Shown: piece by piece, positions 1 through 7,722 of the stretch
How the letters are laid out: each line of letters begins with the position of its first letter
How positions within the stretch are numbered: position 1 is the stretch's first letter
Origin: Alphaproteobacteria bacterium
Lineage (GTDB): Bacteria; Pseudomonadota; Alphaproteobacteria; Puniceispirillales; Puniceispirillaceae
Direction of reading: 5' to 3'
DNA length: 29,633 nt
Assembly (NCBI GenBank): GCA_022425565.1
Contig: JAKMFG010000045.1
Span: 1-29,633 of the forward strand
Translations under genes and position numbers: made by a program
The notes under the pieces: model-generated
What the model was told of the DNA's origin: nothing
The model's database searches: none
The model's input: the letters and a program-made list of their open reading frames with translations, nothing else

Positions 1-327
1 CCGGGCATCGCCATGGCCGATGCCGATCGTGGCCGCGAGCTGGCGGCGACCCATTGTACGCGTTGCCATGTCGTCGGCGACATCAACCCTTATGGCGGCA
101 TTGAATCGACTCCGTCATTCATCGGCATGAAACGGCTGGCCGATTGGGAACGCCGCTATGCGGAATTCTATATCCTGCCGCCGCATCCCGCGCTGGTCCG
201 GATTGAAGAGGTGAGCGCCGAACGGGACGAGGAACGCCCTGCCTTCGTCGCCGAAATCATCCTCACGCTTGACGATGTCGAGTCCATCCTTGCCTTCGTG
301 AAAACCCTTCCGGCGCCAGCGCCCTGA
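1..327 (+). CDS. Small c-type cytochrome, 5' end outside window
   Basis: The reading frame is open from the first base, so the gene probably starts upstream. The residues just before Asp at base 19 (ending AMA) look like the end of a signal peptide, so the ATG at base 13 is probably internal. A single haem-binding motif, CTRCH, lies about 15 residues after that ATG, followed by roughly 85 residues, the usual size of a monohaem class I cytochrome c. Related small cytochromes carry a PHPAMP-like segment giving the axial methionine; here the same place reads PPHPALVRI, so that Met is absent and the sixth ligand is unclear. It would act in the periplasm as an electron carrier. It lies 65 bases upstream of the DUF6494 gene on the same strand, at the edge of the formate dehydrogenase island, so a role in accepting electrons from formate is plausible but inferred. 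Confidence 0.8.
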   Translation, partial: PGIAMADADRGRELAATHCTRCHVVGDINPYGGIESTPSFIGMKRLADWERRYAEFYILPPHPALVRIEEVSAERDEERPAFVAEIILTLDDVESILAFVKTLPAPAP

Positions 328-392
328 CCAGACCAAACCAGTCCAGACCAGATCCGGCCCCGGCCGGTGTATTAGTAAACGGAGATACAATC

Positions 393-629
393 ATGAGCCC
401 AGATTCACGCGATGATATGAGCGAGTCCGAAATCGCCATGCGCAAATTCCTCAAGCAGCTTGGCGTCACTGCGCATCAGGTGCTTGAAAGCGCGCTCGAG
501 GAGGCTGTCGCAGACGGCAAAATCGAAGCTGATGGGCAGGTGCCTGTCGTCGCCACAGTCACCATCGAATCGCTTGGCGTGACACATCGTGTGGAAGCCA
601 CCCTTCAGGCCCCTGGCGGCAATGGCTGA
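393..629 (+). CDS. DUF6494 family small protein
   Basis: A 78-residue soluble protein with no signal peptide or membrane segment. The segment IAMRKFLKQLGVTAHQVLE followed by a short acidic stretch and a C-terminal beta-rich part (VVATVTIESLGVTHRVEATLQ) matches my memory of DUF6494 proteins, which share an N-terminal MRKFLK-VGVTSQ-type motif. The start is supported by GGAG at 381-384, eight bases upstream of the ATG. Its stop overlaps the next gene (mrp) by eight bases, so the two are likely translated together. The family has no function known to me; its coupling to an Fe-S carrier ATPase near formate dehydrogenase suggests a part in assembling or serving that enzyme, which is inference. Confidence 0.8.
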   Translation: MSPDSRDDMSESEIAMRKFLKQLGVTAHQVLESALEEAVADGKIEADGQVPVVATVTIESLGVTHRVEATLQAPGGNG

Positions 630-1737
630 CATCACCGAAGATGATGTGACCACAGCGCTCGGCGCGGTTATCGACCCGTCGCAGGGCAAGTCTGTTGTCG
701 CGCTCGGCATGGTCGGGCCGATTCACATCAAGCAGAGCAATATCAGTTTTGCGCTGGAGGTGCCCGCCCATCGCGGGCCAGCGATGGAGCCTGTCCGCAA
801 GGCGGCAGAAACCGCGGTTCGCGCCATTCCGGGTGTGACCAGTGCCACCGTTGTCGTGACGGCTCATTCGGGATCGGCAACCACATCGGGATCGGCATCC
901 GCCGATGGTGGGGATGACAGTGATGACGGGGTTGTCGAGCGTGTTCACGAGATCAAGGTCCGGCGGTTCGTCGCCGTTGCCTCGGGCAAGGGTGGGGTCG
1001 GAAAATCGACAACAGCCGTGAACCTCGCCATCGCCCTGCGGCTTGAGGGGCTGCGTGTCGGGCTGCTTGACGCCGATGTCTATGGCCCGTCGCTTCCAAG
1101 GATGCTGGGTGTCAGTGGGCGTCCGGCCTCGGCCGGCGGCGACATGGTTCGGCCGCTGGAGAATTACGGCGTACAGTTGATGTCGATGGGGCTGCTAGTG
1201 CCCGACGACGTGGCGATGATCTGGCGCGGCCCGATGGTGCAGTCCGCCCTGACCCAGATGCTGGATTCAGTGGCCTGGGGGACGCTTGACGTCATCGTCA
1301 TCGACCTGCCGCCCGGAACAGGAGACATCCAGATATCGCTTGCGCAGCAGGTCAGCCTTGCCGGAGCGGTGGTGGTTTCCACCCCGCAGGACATTGCGCT
1401 GCTGGATGTGGTCAAGGCCATTACCATGTTCGACAAGGCCGAGGTGCCTGTTCTCGGCATGGTGCAGAATATGGCATACTGGGCCTGCCCGGATTGTGGC
1501 CGCACTGACCATATCTTCGGTGACGGTGGAGCTGCCGCTGAGGCCGAGCGTCGTGGAATCGAGCTTCTTGGCGAAATTCCGCTATCGCTTGAGGTGCGGA
1601 CCGGTGGTGATTCCGGTACGCCCGTCGTGGTGGCCAGCCCACGCTCGGAGCAGGCAAAGACCTATCGCAGCATTGCCCGCCGGTTGATGGAAGTGGCCGA
1701 TCTGCGCAAAGTGGACGAAGAGGAGGAGGAAGCATGA
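622..1737 (+). CDS. mrp: Mrp/NBP35-type Fe-S cluster carrier ATPase
   Basis: A 371-residue cytoplasmic P-loop ATPase of the Mrp/ApbC (NBP35) family, which binds and passes on [4Fe-4S] clusters. Residues about 1-85 form the N-terminal MIP18 (DUF59) domain, beginning MADITEDDV. The deviant Walker A motif GKGGVGKST is at residues 122-130, followed by LLDADVYGPSLPRMLG. The cluster-binding pair CPDC is at Cys289 and Cys292. I chose the ATG at 622 because the MIP18 domain starts there; an in-frame start at 589 would add eleven residues inside the preceding gene. The last bases overlap the next start as ATGA at 1734-1737. The C-terminus is acidic (DEEEEEA). Its place here suggests a paralogue dedicated to the Fe-S-rich formate dehydrogenase and polyferredoxin; a housekeeping role cannot be excluded. 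Confidence 0.93.
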   Translation: MADITEDDVTTALGAVIDPSQGKSVVALGMVGPIHIKQSNISFALEVPAHRGPAMEPVRKAAETAVRAIPGVTSATVVVTAHSGSATTSGSASADGGDDSDDGVVERVHEIKVRRFVAVASGKGGVGKSTTAVNLAIALRLEGLRVGLLDADVYGPSLPRMLGVSGRPASAGGDMVRPLENYGVQLMSMGLLVPDDVAMIWRGPMVQSALTQMLDSVAWGTLDVIVIDLPPGTGDIQISLAQQVSLAGAVVVSTPQDIALLDVVKAITMFDKAEVPVLGMVQNMAYWACPDCGRTDHIFGDGGAAAEAERRGIELLGEIPLSLEVRTGGDSGTPVVVASPRSEQAKTYRSIARRLMEVADLRKVDEEEEEA

Positions 1738-2525
1738 GCCTCTATTATGAAGATTTTCCCGCCGATGACGGCGCGGAACCGCAACTGCCGCCACTGCTGA
1801 CAGCGGTGAAGGTGCCTTCCGGCCAGAATGTGATGGCCAAGGCGCTGGCGTCGGGTGCGACGGCGGAGGTTGGAACGGTCTTCTATGGCGAGGACACCGA
1901 TGTCACCGACATCGCGCTGATACTTGGTCCCGAGGTGCCGCTCCGCAAGGCTGGGCAGATGCTCTATGCGATGATGATCGGCGTTGGCGATGCCATCGGC
2001 GCGCTGGCCCCGCCGGAGGTGATTGTCGCCTACCAGCTTCCGGGTTATGTGCTTCTGAACCGGGGGCGCGCAGGTGCCGTCTGGGTCGCCGTTGATCCAG
2101 CCGCCGGTCGCGAGGATGTGCCGTCCTGGATGATTGTCGGCGTCCGGATCGATATGGCTGTGCGGACTGGCAACGAGGATGTCTGGCGTGACGAAAGCGG
2201 CCTTGAATACACATCGCTTGCTGAAGAGGGCGCTGGTTTCATTTCACGCACACGCCTGATCGAATCCATCTGCCGGCATTTTCTCGCCTGGGTGCACCGC
2301 TGGCAGGATGATGGTTTTCGCCCGCTTCATGATCTGTGGGTGCAACGGCTTGAATCCGGAAGCGAGATGGTTCTGGCTGATGGCAGTGTCGCCGAATGGG
2401 TCGGGCTGGACGAGGATGGCGCGGCACTGATCAGGCTGGATGGCAAGCCTGTCGGGCTGTTGCCAAACGAGTTTGAATCCGTGTGCGGCCCCATCGGCCT
2501 TGCATCGCTGGAAGGGCGGCAGTGA
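1734..2525 (+). CDS. Biotin/lipoate ligase-fold protein (DUF4444), probably without ligase activity
   Basis: A 263-residue cytoplasmic protein resembling the alphaproteobacterial biotin/lipoate A/B protein ligase family with a C-terminal DUF4444 domain. Recognisable parts are PPLLTAVKVPSG near the N-terminus, the IGVGDAIGALAPPEV helix at about 80-95, the core strand region with SWMIVGVRIDM at about 130-140, FLAWVHRWQDDGFRPLHDLW at about 183-202, and a small beta domain (VLADGSVAEWVGLDEDGA...) at about 214-250. Two signatures of working ligases are missing: no GRGRRGR-type adenylate loop is visible, and the catalytic-lysine strand (KWPND...RKLAG in BirA) reads YQLPG...RGRAGAV. I therefore infer a binding or scaffold role rather than lipoyl or biotinyl transfer. 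It is coupled to mrp by an ATGA overlap and lies four bases before the DUF6505 gene. Confidence 0.82.
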   Translation: MSLYYEDFPADDGAEPQLPPLLTAVKVPSGQNVMAKALASGATAEVGTVFYGEDTDVTDIALILGPEVPLRKAGQMLYAMMIGVGDAIGALAPPEVIVAYQLPGYVLLNRGRAGAVWVAVDPAAGREDVPSWMIVGVRIDMAVRTGNEDVWRDESGLEYTSLAEEGAGFISRTRLIESICRHFLAWVHRWQDDGFRPLHDLWVQRLESGSEMVLADGSVAEWVGLDEDGAALIRLDGKPVGLLPNEFESVCGPIGLASLEGRQ

Positions 2526-2529
2526 TCCC

Positions 2530-3009
2530 ATGAAACTGGCGCGCACCATACGGTTCGACCCGTCGGATCTGAATGTTTTCCCGGTGGCGGCCGAGGAAGG
2601 CGAATGGGCGCTTGTGGGAACATTCTGCTTTGCCGATGTGACGCCGGATGCATTGAATGGCAAGCTGCGTCAGGCCTTTAGCAACGGGTTTCTTGGTGTG
2701 GAGTCCTTCGGATTTTCCACCCTCGTCAGCGTCGTATCCGTGCGCGATGGCGACGCTGACCGGCTGACCGAACAGGTTGCAAGCGCCTTTGTCGAGCGGC
2801 TCGGCGCGCCGGATATGGAAGTCGCGCGAGCCGCTGCCATCGAGGAGATCGGCTTCATCGCCGAACTCTGCGCGCAACACAACACAGGCACGTTGCTGAC
2901 CATCCAGCGCGAGCTTGGCGACAACGGCATCAGCGAACGCTTCCGCAGCCTGTCGAAGCCGGAATCCTGCGCCGAGCAGAAAATCTGGACAATGGTGGAA
3001 GAGGACTAG
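2530..3009 (+). CDS. DUF6505 family protein
   Basis: A 159-residue soluble protein with no signal peptide, matching my recollection of DUF6505, which starts with MKL-RTIR-D-SD--VFP-AAE-GEWA and continues with FGF-TLV. The start ATG at 2530 follows the preceding stop by four bases and begins with the family's conserved N-terminus; an in-frame start at 2440 would lie inside the previous gene. The second half (residues about 90-125) is helical and contains EEIGFIAELCAQHNTGTLL, with a late cysteine near LSKPESCAEQ. No catalytic motif is visible. The position between the ligase-fold gene and DUF6352 is an arrangement I associate with alphaproteobacterial formate dehydrogenase loci. Function unknown; probably cytoplasmic and part of the same accessory set. 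Confidence 0.82.
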   Translation: MKLARTIRFDPSDLNVFPVAAEEGEWALVGTFCFADVTPDALNGKLRQAFSNGFLGVESFGFSTLVSVVSVRDGDADRLTEQVASAFVERLGAPDMEVARAAAIEEIGFIAELCAQHNTGTLLTIQRELGDNGISERFRSLSKPESCAEQKIWTMVEED

Positions 3010-3037
3010 GGCACGAGCGTGCCGAAAGGGGAACAGG

Positions 3038-4024
3038 GTGACACAGGATTTCTGGCTTACATCCGGATGGCATCTGCTGCAGCGTGACGTCGACGGCCAT
3101 CTGGTCCCGACAAACGATTTCATGATGGCCTATTTCGCCCGTGACGAGGTCGCGCCGCAGGAGGATTCCTGCGAGGCAGAGCTGGCGCTTCACGCCCGTC
3201 TCAGCGCCGAGCCTTTTGCCGTGGTCAGCGAGGGCGAGCTCGACGCCATCAAGGACCGGGATGTCGTCCACAATTATCGCGCCGTACTGGCCTTCCGCGA
3301 TTTTCTTGCCCAGCATGCGACGCTGGAATCCGCCTATCTGGCGGTGGTGCGCGGTGCGCCGGTGAATTTCCCGCCGCTGTTTCTGGAACAGATGACGCAG
3401 ATCATCCTGCGCTCGATCCTTGATGGCGAGACGGACACGATGAAACTGCGGGCCGCCGAATGCCTGTTCCGGTTCCAGACTGTGACCCTTGACGACGGGC
3501 GGATCATGGTGGCAGACCACGCCACCGTGCAGCTTCAGGCCGGCATGGCGCGGATGCTGCAGGAAGGCGAGACGCCTGACGAGGTCAGCATCGACATCCT
3601 TGCCACCGAGACGGCGGATGAATACTGGTCGCGCTCCGACATGTTCAATACCTCGGTCGACCTTGCTTACACCCAGCCGGCGCTCGACGGCCTGTGCCGC
3701 GTGATGGAAGGCTGGATTCGCCATTTCCTCGGCGTGAACACCCGCATCCAGCCGATGCGTGAAATCACCGACGAGGCATGGTCCTGGCATATCGGGCTGG
3801 ATACGGTTTCGACCACGATCCTCAACGACCTTTATCAGGGCGAAGACGTGCCGGAGGACAGGCTGCGCCTGATCCTGTGCCTGTTCAGCCTCGAGGCGGA
3901 CGAGGGCTTTGTTTCCGAGATGGCAGGTCGCAAGGTTTATATCGGCCTGTCGATGGACGAGACCGGAACCGTGCGGATGAAGCCGCAGAATTTGCTCGGC
4001 AACCTGCCGCTCGCGAACAGCTGA
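3038..4024 (+). CDS. DUF6352 family protein
   Basis: A 328-residue soluble protein with the N-terminus TQDFWLTSGWHLLQRDVDGHL typical of DUF6352, followed by DDFMMAYFARDEVAP-like residues and an ENYR-type helix (VVHNYRAVLAFRDFLAQ). The GTG at 3038 is chosen because it begins the conserved domain and follows an AAAGGGGAAC ribosome-binding region; the longer frame from 2915 runs back through DUF6505. The middle (about 125-170) is rich in Leu/Arg/Glu helices and reads like an interaction domain. No signal peptide, metal motif or nucleotide-binding motif is seen. It is the last gene of the left arm and ends 16 bases from the convergent polyferredoxin gene. The role is unknown; context points to formate dehydrogenase maturation or use. 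Confidence 0.82.
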   Translation: MTQDFWLTSGWHLLQRDVDGHLVPTNDFMMAYFARDEVAPQEDSCEAELALHARLSAEPFAVVSEGELDAIKDRDVVHNYRAVLAFRDFLAQHATLESAYLAVVRGAPVNFPPLFLEQMTQIILRSILDGETDTMKLRAAECLFRFQTVTLDDGRIMVADHATVQLQAGMARMLQEGETPDEVSIDILATETADEYWSRSDMFNTSVDLAYTQPALDGLCRVMEGWIRHFLGVNTRIQPMREITDEAWSWHIGLDTVSTTILNDLYQGEDVPEDRLRLILCLFSLEADEGFVSEMAGRKVYIGLSMDETGTVRMKPQNLLGNLPLANS

Positions 4025-4040
4025 CGGCGCGGTCCGCCGC

Positions 4041-6059
4041 CTAGTTCAGATAATCGTCCGTGGTACGTGGCTTGCGACGTTCGCCGACGTCCATCAGCCG
4101 GTCATCCTCGTCAAACATCGCGCCCACGCGGCAGTCCTCGCACATCTTCAGCATGTCGAGCTGCTTGCCGCCGGTGAACATGCTGTGGCCCTCGAGCTTG
4201 GCCATCACGCGCTCGATCGAGCGGGTGCTGCCGAACGGCTTGCCACAACCGGTGCAATGGAACGGCGTGTCCTCGATCACCAGCTCGGCGTTCATGGCGC
4301 TGTCGGCAAGGTTGAATTGCGGCACAAGGTTGATGACCTTCTCCGGGCAAGTCGCCACGCAGATGCCGCATTGCAGGCAAGCATCCTCGCGGAACAGCAG
4401 CTGCGGCGCGTCCGGATTGTCCTGCAGCGCGCCAGCCGGGCAAGCGCTGACGCAGGACAGGCAGATGGTGCAGTTGTCGGTGTTGATCTCGACCCGTCCA
4501 TAGGGCGCGCCTTCGGGAAGCGGAATTGCCGCGTCGCCCACATTCTGGGCGCCGGCAAGGCCGCGCATCGCCAGGCGCATGATGCCGCGCGGGCTGCCGA
4601 TCGGGCTGAAAGGTGCCGGCTTCGGCGATTTCTTCGGGCGTGTGCCGCGCAACTGCTCGGCGACCTTGTCCGGATCGGCCTCGTCGATGACAAGGAATCG
4701 CGCCTCGTCATCCGCGGCGACACCTTCCATCAGCGCACGGGCAAGTGCGATCTGAGCGGTAATTTGCGTTGCATCGTCCGACTTTGCCGGATTGGTGATG
4801 ACCACCACCTGCTCATATCCCTGAGCCACGGCCGTTACCAGCAGGTCGTGACCGACACGTCCGACGCTGTGCATCGTCATCGGCAGCATGTCCGCGGGCA
4901 GGCCCGAACCGAAGCGCGCCATCATCTCTATGACCTGTGCGCCGTGCGTTTCATCTGCCAGCAACAGGCGCGGTGTCTTGCCGCCAGCTTCAAGGTAATG
5001 GTCCAGCATGGTGGACATCTGCTGGCCAAACATGTCGGCAGCCGGCACCACTGTCTGAGCCGCACCGGACGGGCAGACTGCGCCGCAATAGCCGCATCCA
5101 CCACATATCGCCGGATCGATCGCGACCGTGTCGCCAGCCGCGGTGATGGCGCCTGCCGGGCACACATCAAGGCAGCGTGAGCATCCGGTCAGGGTGTTGC
5201 GTGAATGAGCGCACAGGTCTGCATCATAATCGACATAGATCGGCTTTTCGAAATCGCCGATCATCTCGGCCGCCTCGGCCGCAATGCTTTTCAGCTTCAG
5301 GCTGTCTTCGGCATCGGCACGAAGATAGCCGTCCCGCTTCTCCCAGCCGGTGAAAAGCGGTGTGCCCCCGGTGATGTCGATAATCAGGTCACAGCCTGTT
5401 TCGACATTATCCTGTGGCTCTTCGAAAGTAACAAAACTGCGGCTTGACGGGCTGGCCGAGGCAAAGCCGTCGATCACAAGGTCGAAAGCCGTGAAGTGGC
5501 CAGATGCCTTGCGAATGGTGCCGCGGGTCATCACGCCGCTGTCGCCGCCTGCCATGATGTCATCGCTGGCACTGGTGATCATCACCGTCACGCCAAGGCT
5601 GTCCTTCAGGGCGCCGGCGAGTTCCATCGCCGCCTCAACCCCGTTGCCGCGGGCGCCGTCGGCATAGATCAGGCAGCGCCCGTTCGAGGTCAGGGTCAGG
5701 CTGCGCGCCGCTGTGCCCGGTTCGGCCGCCATGCGCAGAAGCGCGGCCATTTTGGGAAGCGTTCCCGTGTCTTCGCTCCAGCCGGCGAACTCACGAATGT
5801 TCACAAAATCCGGTATCGGCTTGCCAAGCTCTTCGGCAACCGAGGTGAATGCCGGGGCTTCCTGTGTGCAGGCAACGATCAGCGACGCACCCTCAGATGT
5901 ATCGAGCGCAGCCTCATACTGGTCGATCTGGTCCCGGCACAGCGAAGTGGCAACCGTGCAGCCGCCCCCAGTCCCGCAGGCCTTGCCCAGTTTCGTGCCG
6001 TCGATAGTCATGGTGCCGGCGCAATCGCAGACAAGCACCTCTTGGCCTGACAGTTTCAT
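4041..6059 (-). CDS. Polyferredoxin with HdrA-like N-terminus
   Basis: A 672-residue cytoplasmic Fe-S protein. The N-terminus has a separate cysteine set (Cys11, 13, 28, 34, 41) in a VLVCDCAG...CGTGGGC...LCRDQI context, which with the following LIVACTQE recalls the N-terminal part of heterodisulfide reductase HdrA. Two 2x[4Fe-4S] ferredoxin domains follow: CSRCLDVCP with CGGCGYCGAVCP in the middle, and CTICLSCVSACP with CLQCGICVATCP nearer the C-terminus. Two CxxC pairs (CTGC, CEDC) end the protein, possibly binding zinc or another cluster. The start at 6059 is supported by GGGAGG about seven bases upstream; a longer frame from 6110 has no such site. The gene is divergent from DUF3305 and convergent with DUF6352. 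It may supply electrons or clusters during formate dehydrogenase activation; the partner is unknown. Confidence 0.9.
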   Translation of the reverse strand: MKLSGQEVLVCDCAGTMTIDGTKLGKACGTGGGCTVATSLCRDQIDQYEAALDTSEGASLIVACTQEAPAFTSVAEELGKPIPDFVNIREFAGWSEDTGTLPKMAALLRMAAEPGTAARSLTLTSNGRCLIYADGARGNGVEAAMELAGALKDSLGVTVMITSASDDIMAGGDSGVMTRGTIRKASGHFTAFDLVIDGFASASPSSRSFVTFEEPQDNVETGCDLIIDITGGTPLFTGWEKRDGYLRADAEDSLKLKSIAAEAAEMIGDFEKPIYVDYDADLCAHSRNTLTGCSRCLDVCPAGAITAAGDTVAIDPAICGGCGYCGAVCPSGAAQTVVPAADMFGQQMSTMLDHYLEAGGKTPRLLLADETHGAQVIEMMARFGSGLPADMLPMTMHSVGRVGHDLLVTAVAQGYEQVVVITNPAKSDDATQITAQIALARALMEGVAADDEARFLVIDEADPDKVAEQLRGTRPKKSPKPAPFSPIGSPRGIMRLAMRGLAGAQNVGDAAIPLPEGAPYGRVEINTDNCTICLSCVSACPAGALQDNPDAPQLLFREDACLQCGICVATCPEKVINLVPQFNLADSAMNAELVIEDTPFHCTGCGKPFGSTRSIERVMAKLEGHSMFTGGKQLDMLKMCEDCRVGAMFDEDDRLMDVGERRKPRTTDDYLN

Positions 6060-6236
6060 AAATATTCCTCCCGACCGGATCCGGCGTGGCTGGGCGCGAT
6101 GTTTTGGCATCTTTGCGCCGACAGGTTTCTTTGCCTAGGGTAGACCACGTTAGCAGATTCACATGGCCAAGCATCGTCGCAAGGTGAGCCAAATGGTCAC
6201 GGGGCGTCGGGTCCATCGTCAGAACGTGCCAGTGTG
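6060..6236. promoter_or_regulatory. Divergent intergenic region between polyferredoxin and DUF3305 genes
   Basis: About 175 bases separate two divergently read genes, so promoters for both directions are expected here. I see no strong -35/-10 pair. The ribosome-binding site of the polyferredoxin gene is at its left edge. A short open frame of 24 codons runs from ATG 6163 to TGA 6235-6237 and would overlap the DUF3305 start as TGATG; its product would be very basic. It may be chance. Confidence 0.45.
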
Positions 6237-6899
6237 ATGAATGAGACTGATGCATGGGAGAGCCGGAATCCAAAGGTCGGCAAGTGGGGTAGCATGACTG
6301 GTGTCGCAACACCGCTGGACAAACATGTCCTGTATGGCGTTCGTGTGATCGTCGAGAAACAGCCGCTGGACAATATCTGGCAGCCGTTCCGCTGGGTGAT
6401 CAGTGATCTGATGCCGTTGCGGCCACAGGCTGGCGGCGGCGCGCCACCGATCAACAACACGCGTCTTGAGCGGCTCCGTGCCCATGGCGGCATCGCAACC
6501 GGGGACGATCTGTTCTTCGCCGACGCCTGGCTCGACCTGCATCACGCCGAAGCCGAGGCCTATGCCGAAAACCTGGCCTCCAGCGATCCGGCTATCTATC
6601 TGGTGCTGCGGCATGGCGAGGAAGAGGACGAGGACGAGCTGGACACGACGGACAGCGAAGATGCGCCCGACATGCATGTCGCCGAGCTGAGCCTGTCGCC
6701 CTACAACATTCAGGATTACGAGGATTGCGGCGAAGATCAGGTTGAGAAACTGCCACTCGCCGGTCCGATCAAGGAATTTGTCTCTGCCTTCGTCGATGCG
6801 CATTACCATCCCGAGCCGTTCAAGAAACGGCAGCGCGACAAGGCCGATCTCGACGCGCGGACCGGTGGGCGCGCCGACCCGCGGCTGCGGCGCCAGTAG
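6237..6899 (+). CDS. DUF3305 domain protein, formate dehydrogenase accessory
   Basis: A 220-residue cytoplasmic protein. Residues about 25-55 (VLYGVRVIVEKQPLDNIWQPFRW) match the DUF3305 signature, in which a V-VVVE-RPLDNPWQ-like strand begins the domain; DDLFFADAWLDLHHAEAEAYAENL and PAIYLVLR follow. An acidic run (EEEDEDELDTTDSED) sits in the middle. The start is uncertain: GTG 6234 and ATG 6237 are adjacent, neither has a clear Shine-Dalgarno sequence, and ATG 6294 (just before the domain, after GTGGGG) is a real alternative. I chose 6237. The DUF3306 gene follows after 11 bases. The two families occur together beside formate dehydrogenase genes; no biochemical role is known to me. Confidence 0.82.
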   Translation: MNETDAWESRNPKVGKWGSMTGVATPLDKHVLYGVRVIVEKQPLDNIWQPFRWVISDLMPLRPQAGGGAPPINNTRLERLRAHGGIATGDDLFFADAWLDLHHAEAEAYAENLASSDPAIYLVLRHGEEEDEDELDTTDSEDAPDMHVAELSLSPYNIQDYEDCGEDQVEKLPLAGPIKEFVSAFVDAHYHPEPFKKRQRDKADLDARTGGRADPRLRRQ

Positions 6900-6910
6900 G
6901 ATAAGAGACG

Positions 6911-7660
6911 ATGGTCGACAAAGAAGGCCCAAGTAGCATTTCGAGATCGCTTTCGGCCCGTCTGCGCCGCAAGGAGCAGGTGGCCCGCGGCGAGGATGTG
7001 CCTGAAACTCTGGAGGAGGAGCAGGCATCCGCAAATGTTCCCGCACCGGATCCGACAGCCGAATCCGAAGAAGATGCGGCGCTGGATGATGGTCAGCTTC
7101 TGCAGAAATACGGCCTGACCAATCCAGAAGAGATCGAGGATGAGGCGGGTCTTGAGGCATTCATGGAGAACGGCCTGCCTGACCGGTTGCGGCAGATGGC
7201 ACTTCGCCGGATGTGGCGGCTGAACCCGATGTTCCGTTTCGCCGATGAAATGGTCGAATATGGCGAGAACTACACCGACGCTGCGACGGTTATCGACGGC
7301 ATGACCACCGCCTATCAGGTCGGCAAGGGCTATCTTCAGAAGGCGTTCAACGCGCTGGATGATGAAGAGGGTGATGCCGAGGAAGGCGATCAGCCGGGGT
7401 CCGGCGATGACCAGCCCGCACAGCCGGCCGCTCAGGATGATCCGGAAAAAGAGGCCGACAAGACATCTGCAAGCGACGCCGAACAGGCAGCCGACGACAC
7501 GGAAGAAAAGGCGGGCGCCGTCTCTGAAACCGGAGCAGAAGGGGGTGCGGCATCCGAAGCGACCCTTCAGCCAATCCCTATGATGCAGGACGAGTCGCCG
7601 GTCGAAGACCCGCCGCGCCCGCGGCCGCAACGCATGACATTTCGCCGTCCGGCGGGCTGA
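6911..7660 (+). CDS. DUF3306 domain protein, formate dehydrogenase accessory
   Basis: A 249-residue protein with a DUF3306 N-terminal half: SRSLSARLRRKEQVARG near the start, then LLQKYGLTNPEEIEDEAGLEAFMENGLPDRLRQMALRRMWRLNPMF, which carries the conserved ALRRMWRLNP-F core. From about residue 150 to the end the protein is low-complexity, rich in Asp, Glu, Ala, Gln and Pro, and then ends in a basic RPRPQRMTFRRPAG segment; this tail is probably disordered. It has no signal peptide. The start ATG at 6911 follows an AGGATAAGAG region. It is the last gene before a roughly 175-base gap that seems to separate accessory genes from the structural fdh genes. Confidence 0.85.
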   Translation: MVDKEGPSSISRSLSARLRRKEQVARGEDVPETLEEEQASANVPAPDPTAESEEDAALDDGQLLQKYGLTNPEEIEDEAGLEAFMENGLPDRLRQMALRRMWRLNPMFRFADEMVEYGENYTDAATVIDGMTTAYQVGKGYLQKAFNALDDEEGDAEEGDQPGSGDDQPAQPAAQDDPEKEADKTSASDAEQAADDTEEKAGAVSETGAEGGAASEATLQPIPMMQDESPVEDPPRPRPQRMTFRRPAG

Positions 7661-7722
7661 CCCAATCCTCTACCCCTGGTTTGGGTATGCGTCAGTACGT
7701 CACACAGCCACTTTGCAAAAAG

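Noticed and set aside
326..392. Repeated CCAGACCA words between the first cytochrome and DUF6494
   Set aside because: Only two imperfectly spaced copies in a short GC-rich gap; no symmetry and no clear role.
2930..3790. Open frame of about 286 codons on the - strand opposite DUF6352
   Set aside because: Composition and lack of motifs indicate a shadow of the GC-rich + strand gene.
4025..4040. GC-rich inverted words between DUF6352 and the polyferredoxin gene as a bidirectional terminator
   Set aside because: The stem would be only about four base pairs and has no T run on either side.
6219..7160. Open frame of about 313 codons on the - strand opposite DUF3305/DUF3306
   Set aside because: The + strand proteins match known families and have tight spacing; the antisense product looks random.
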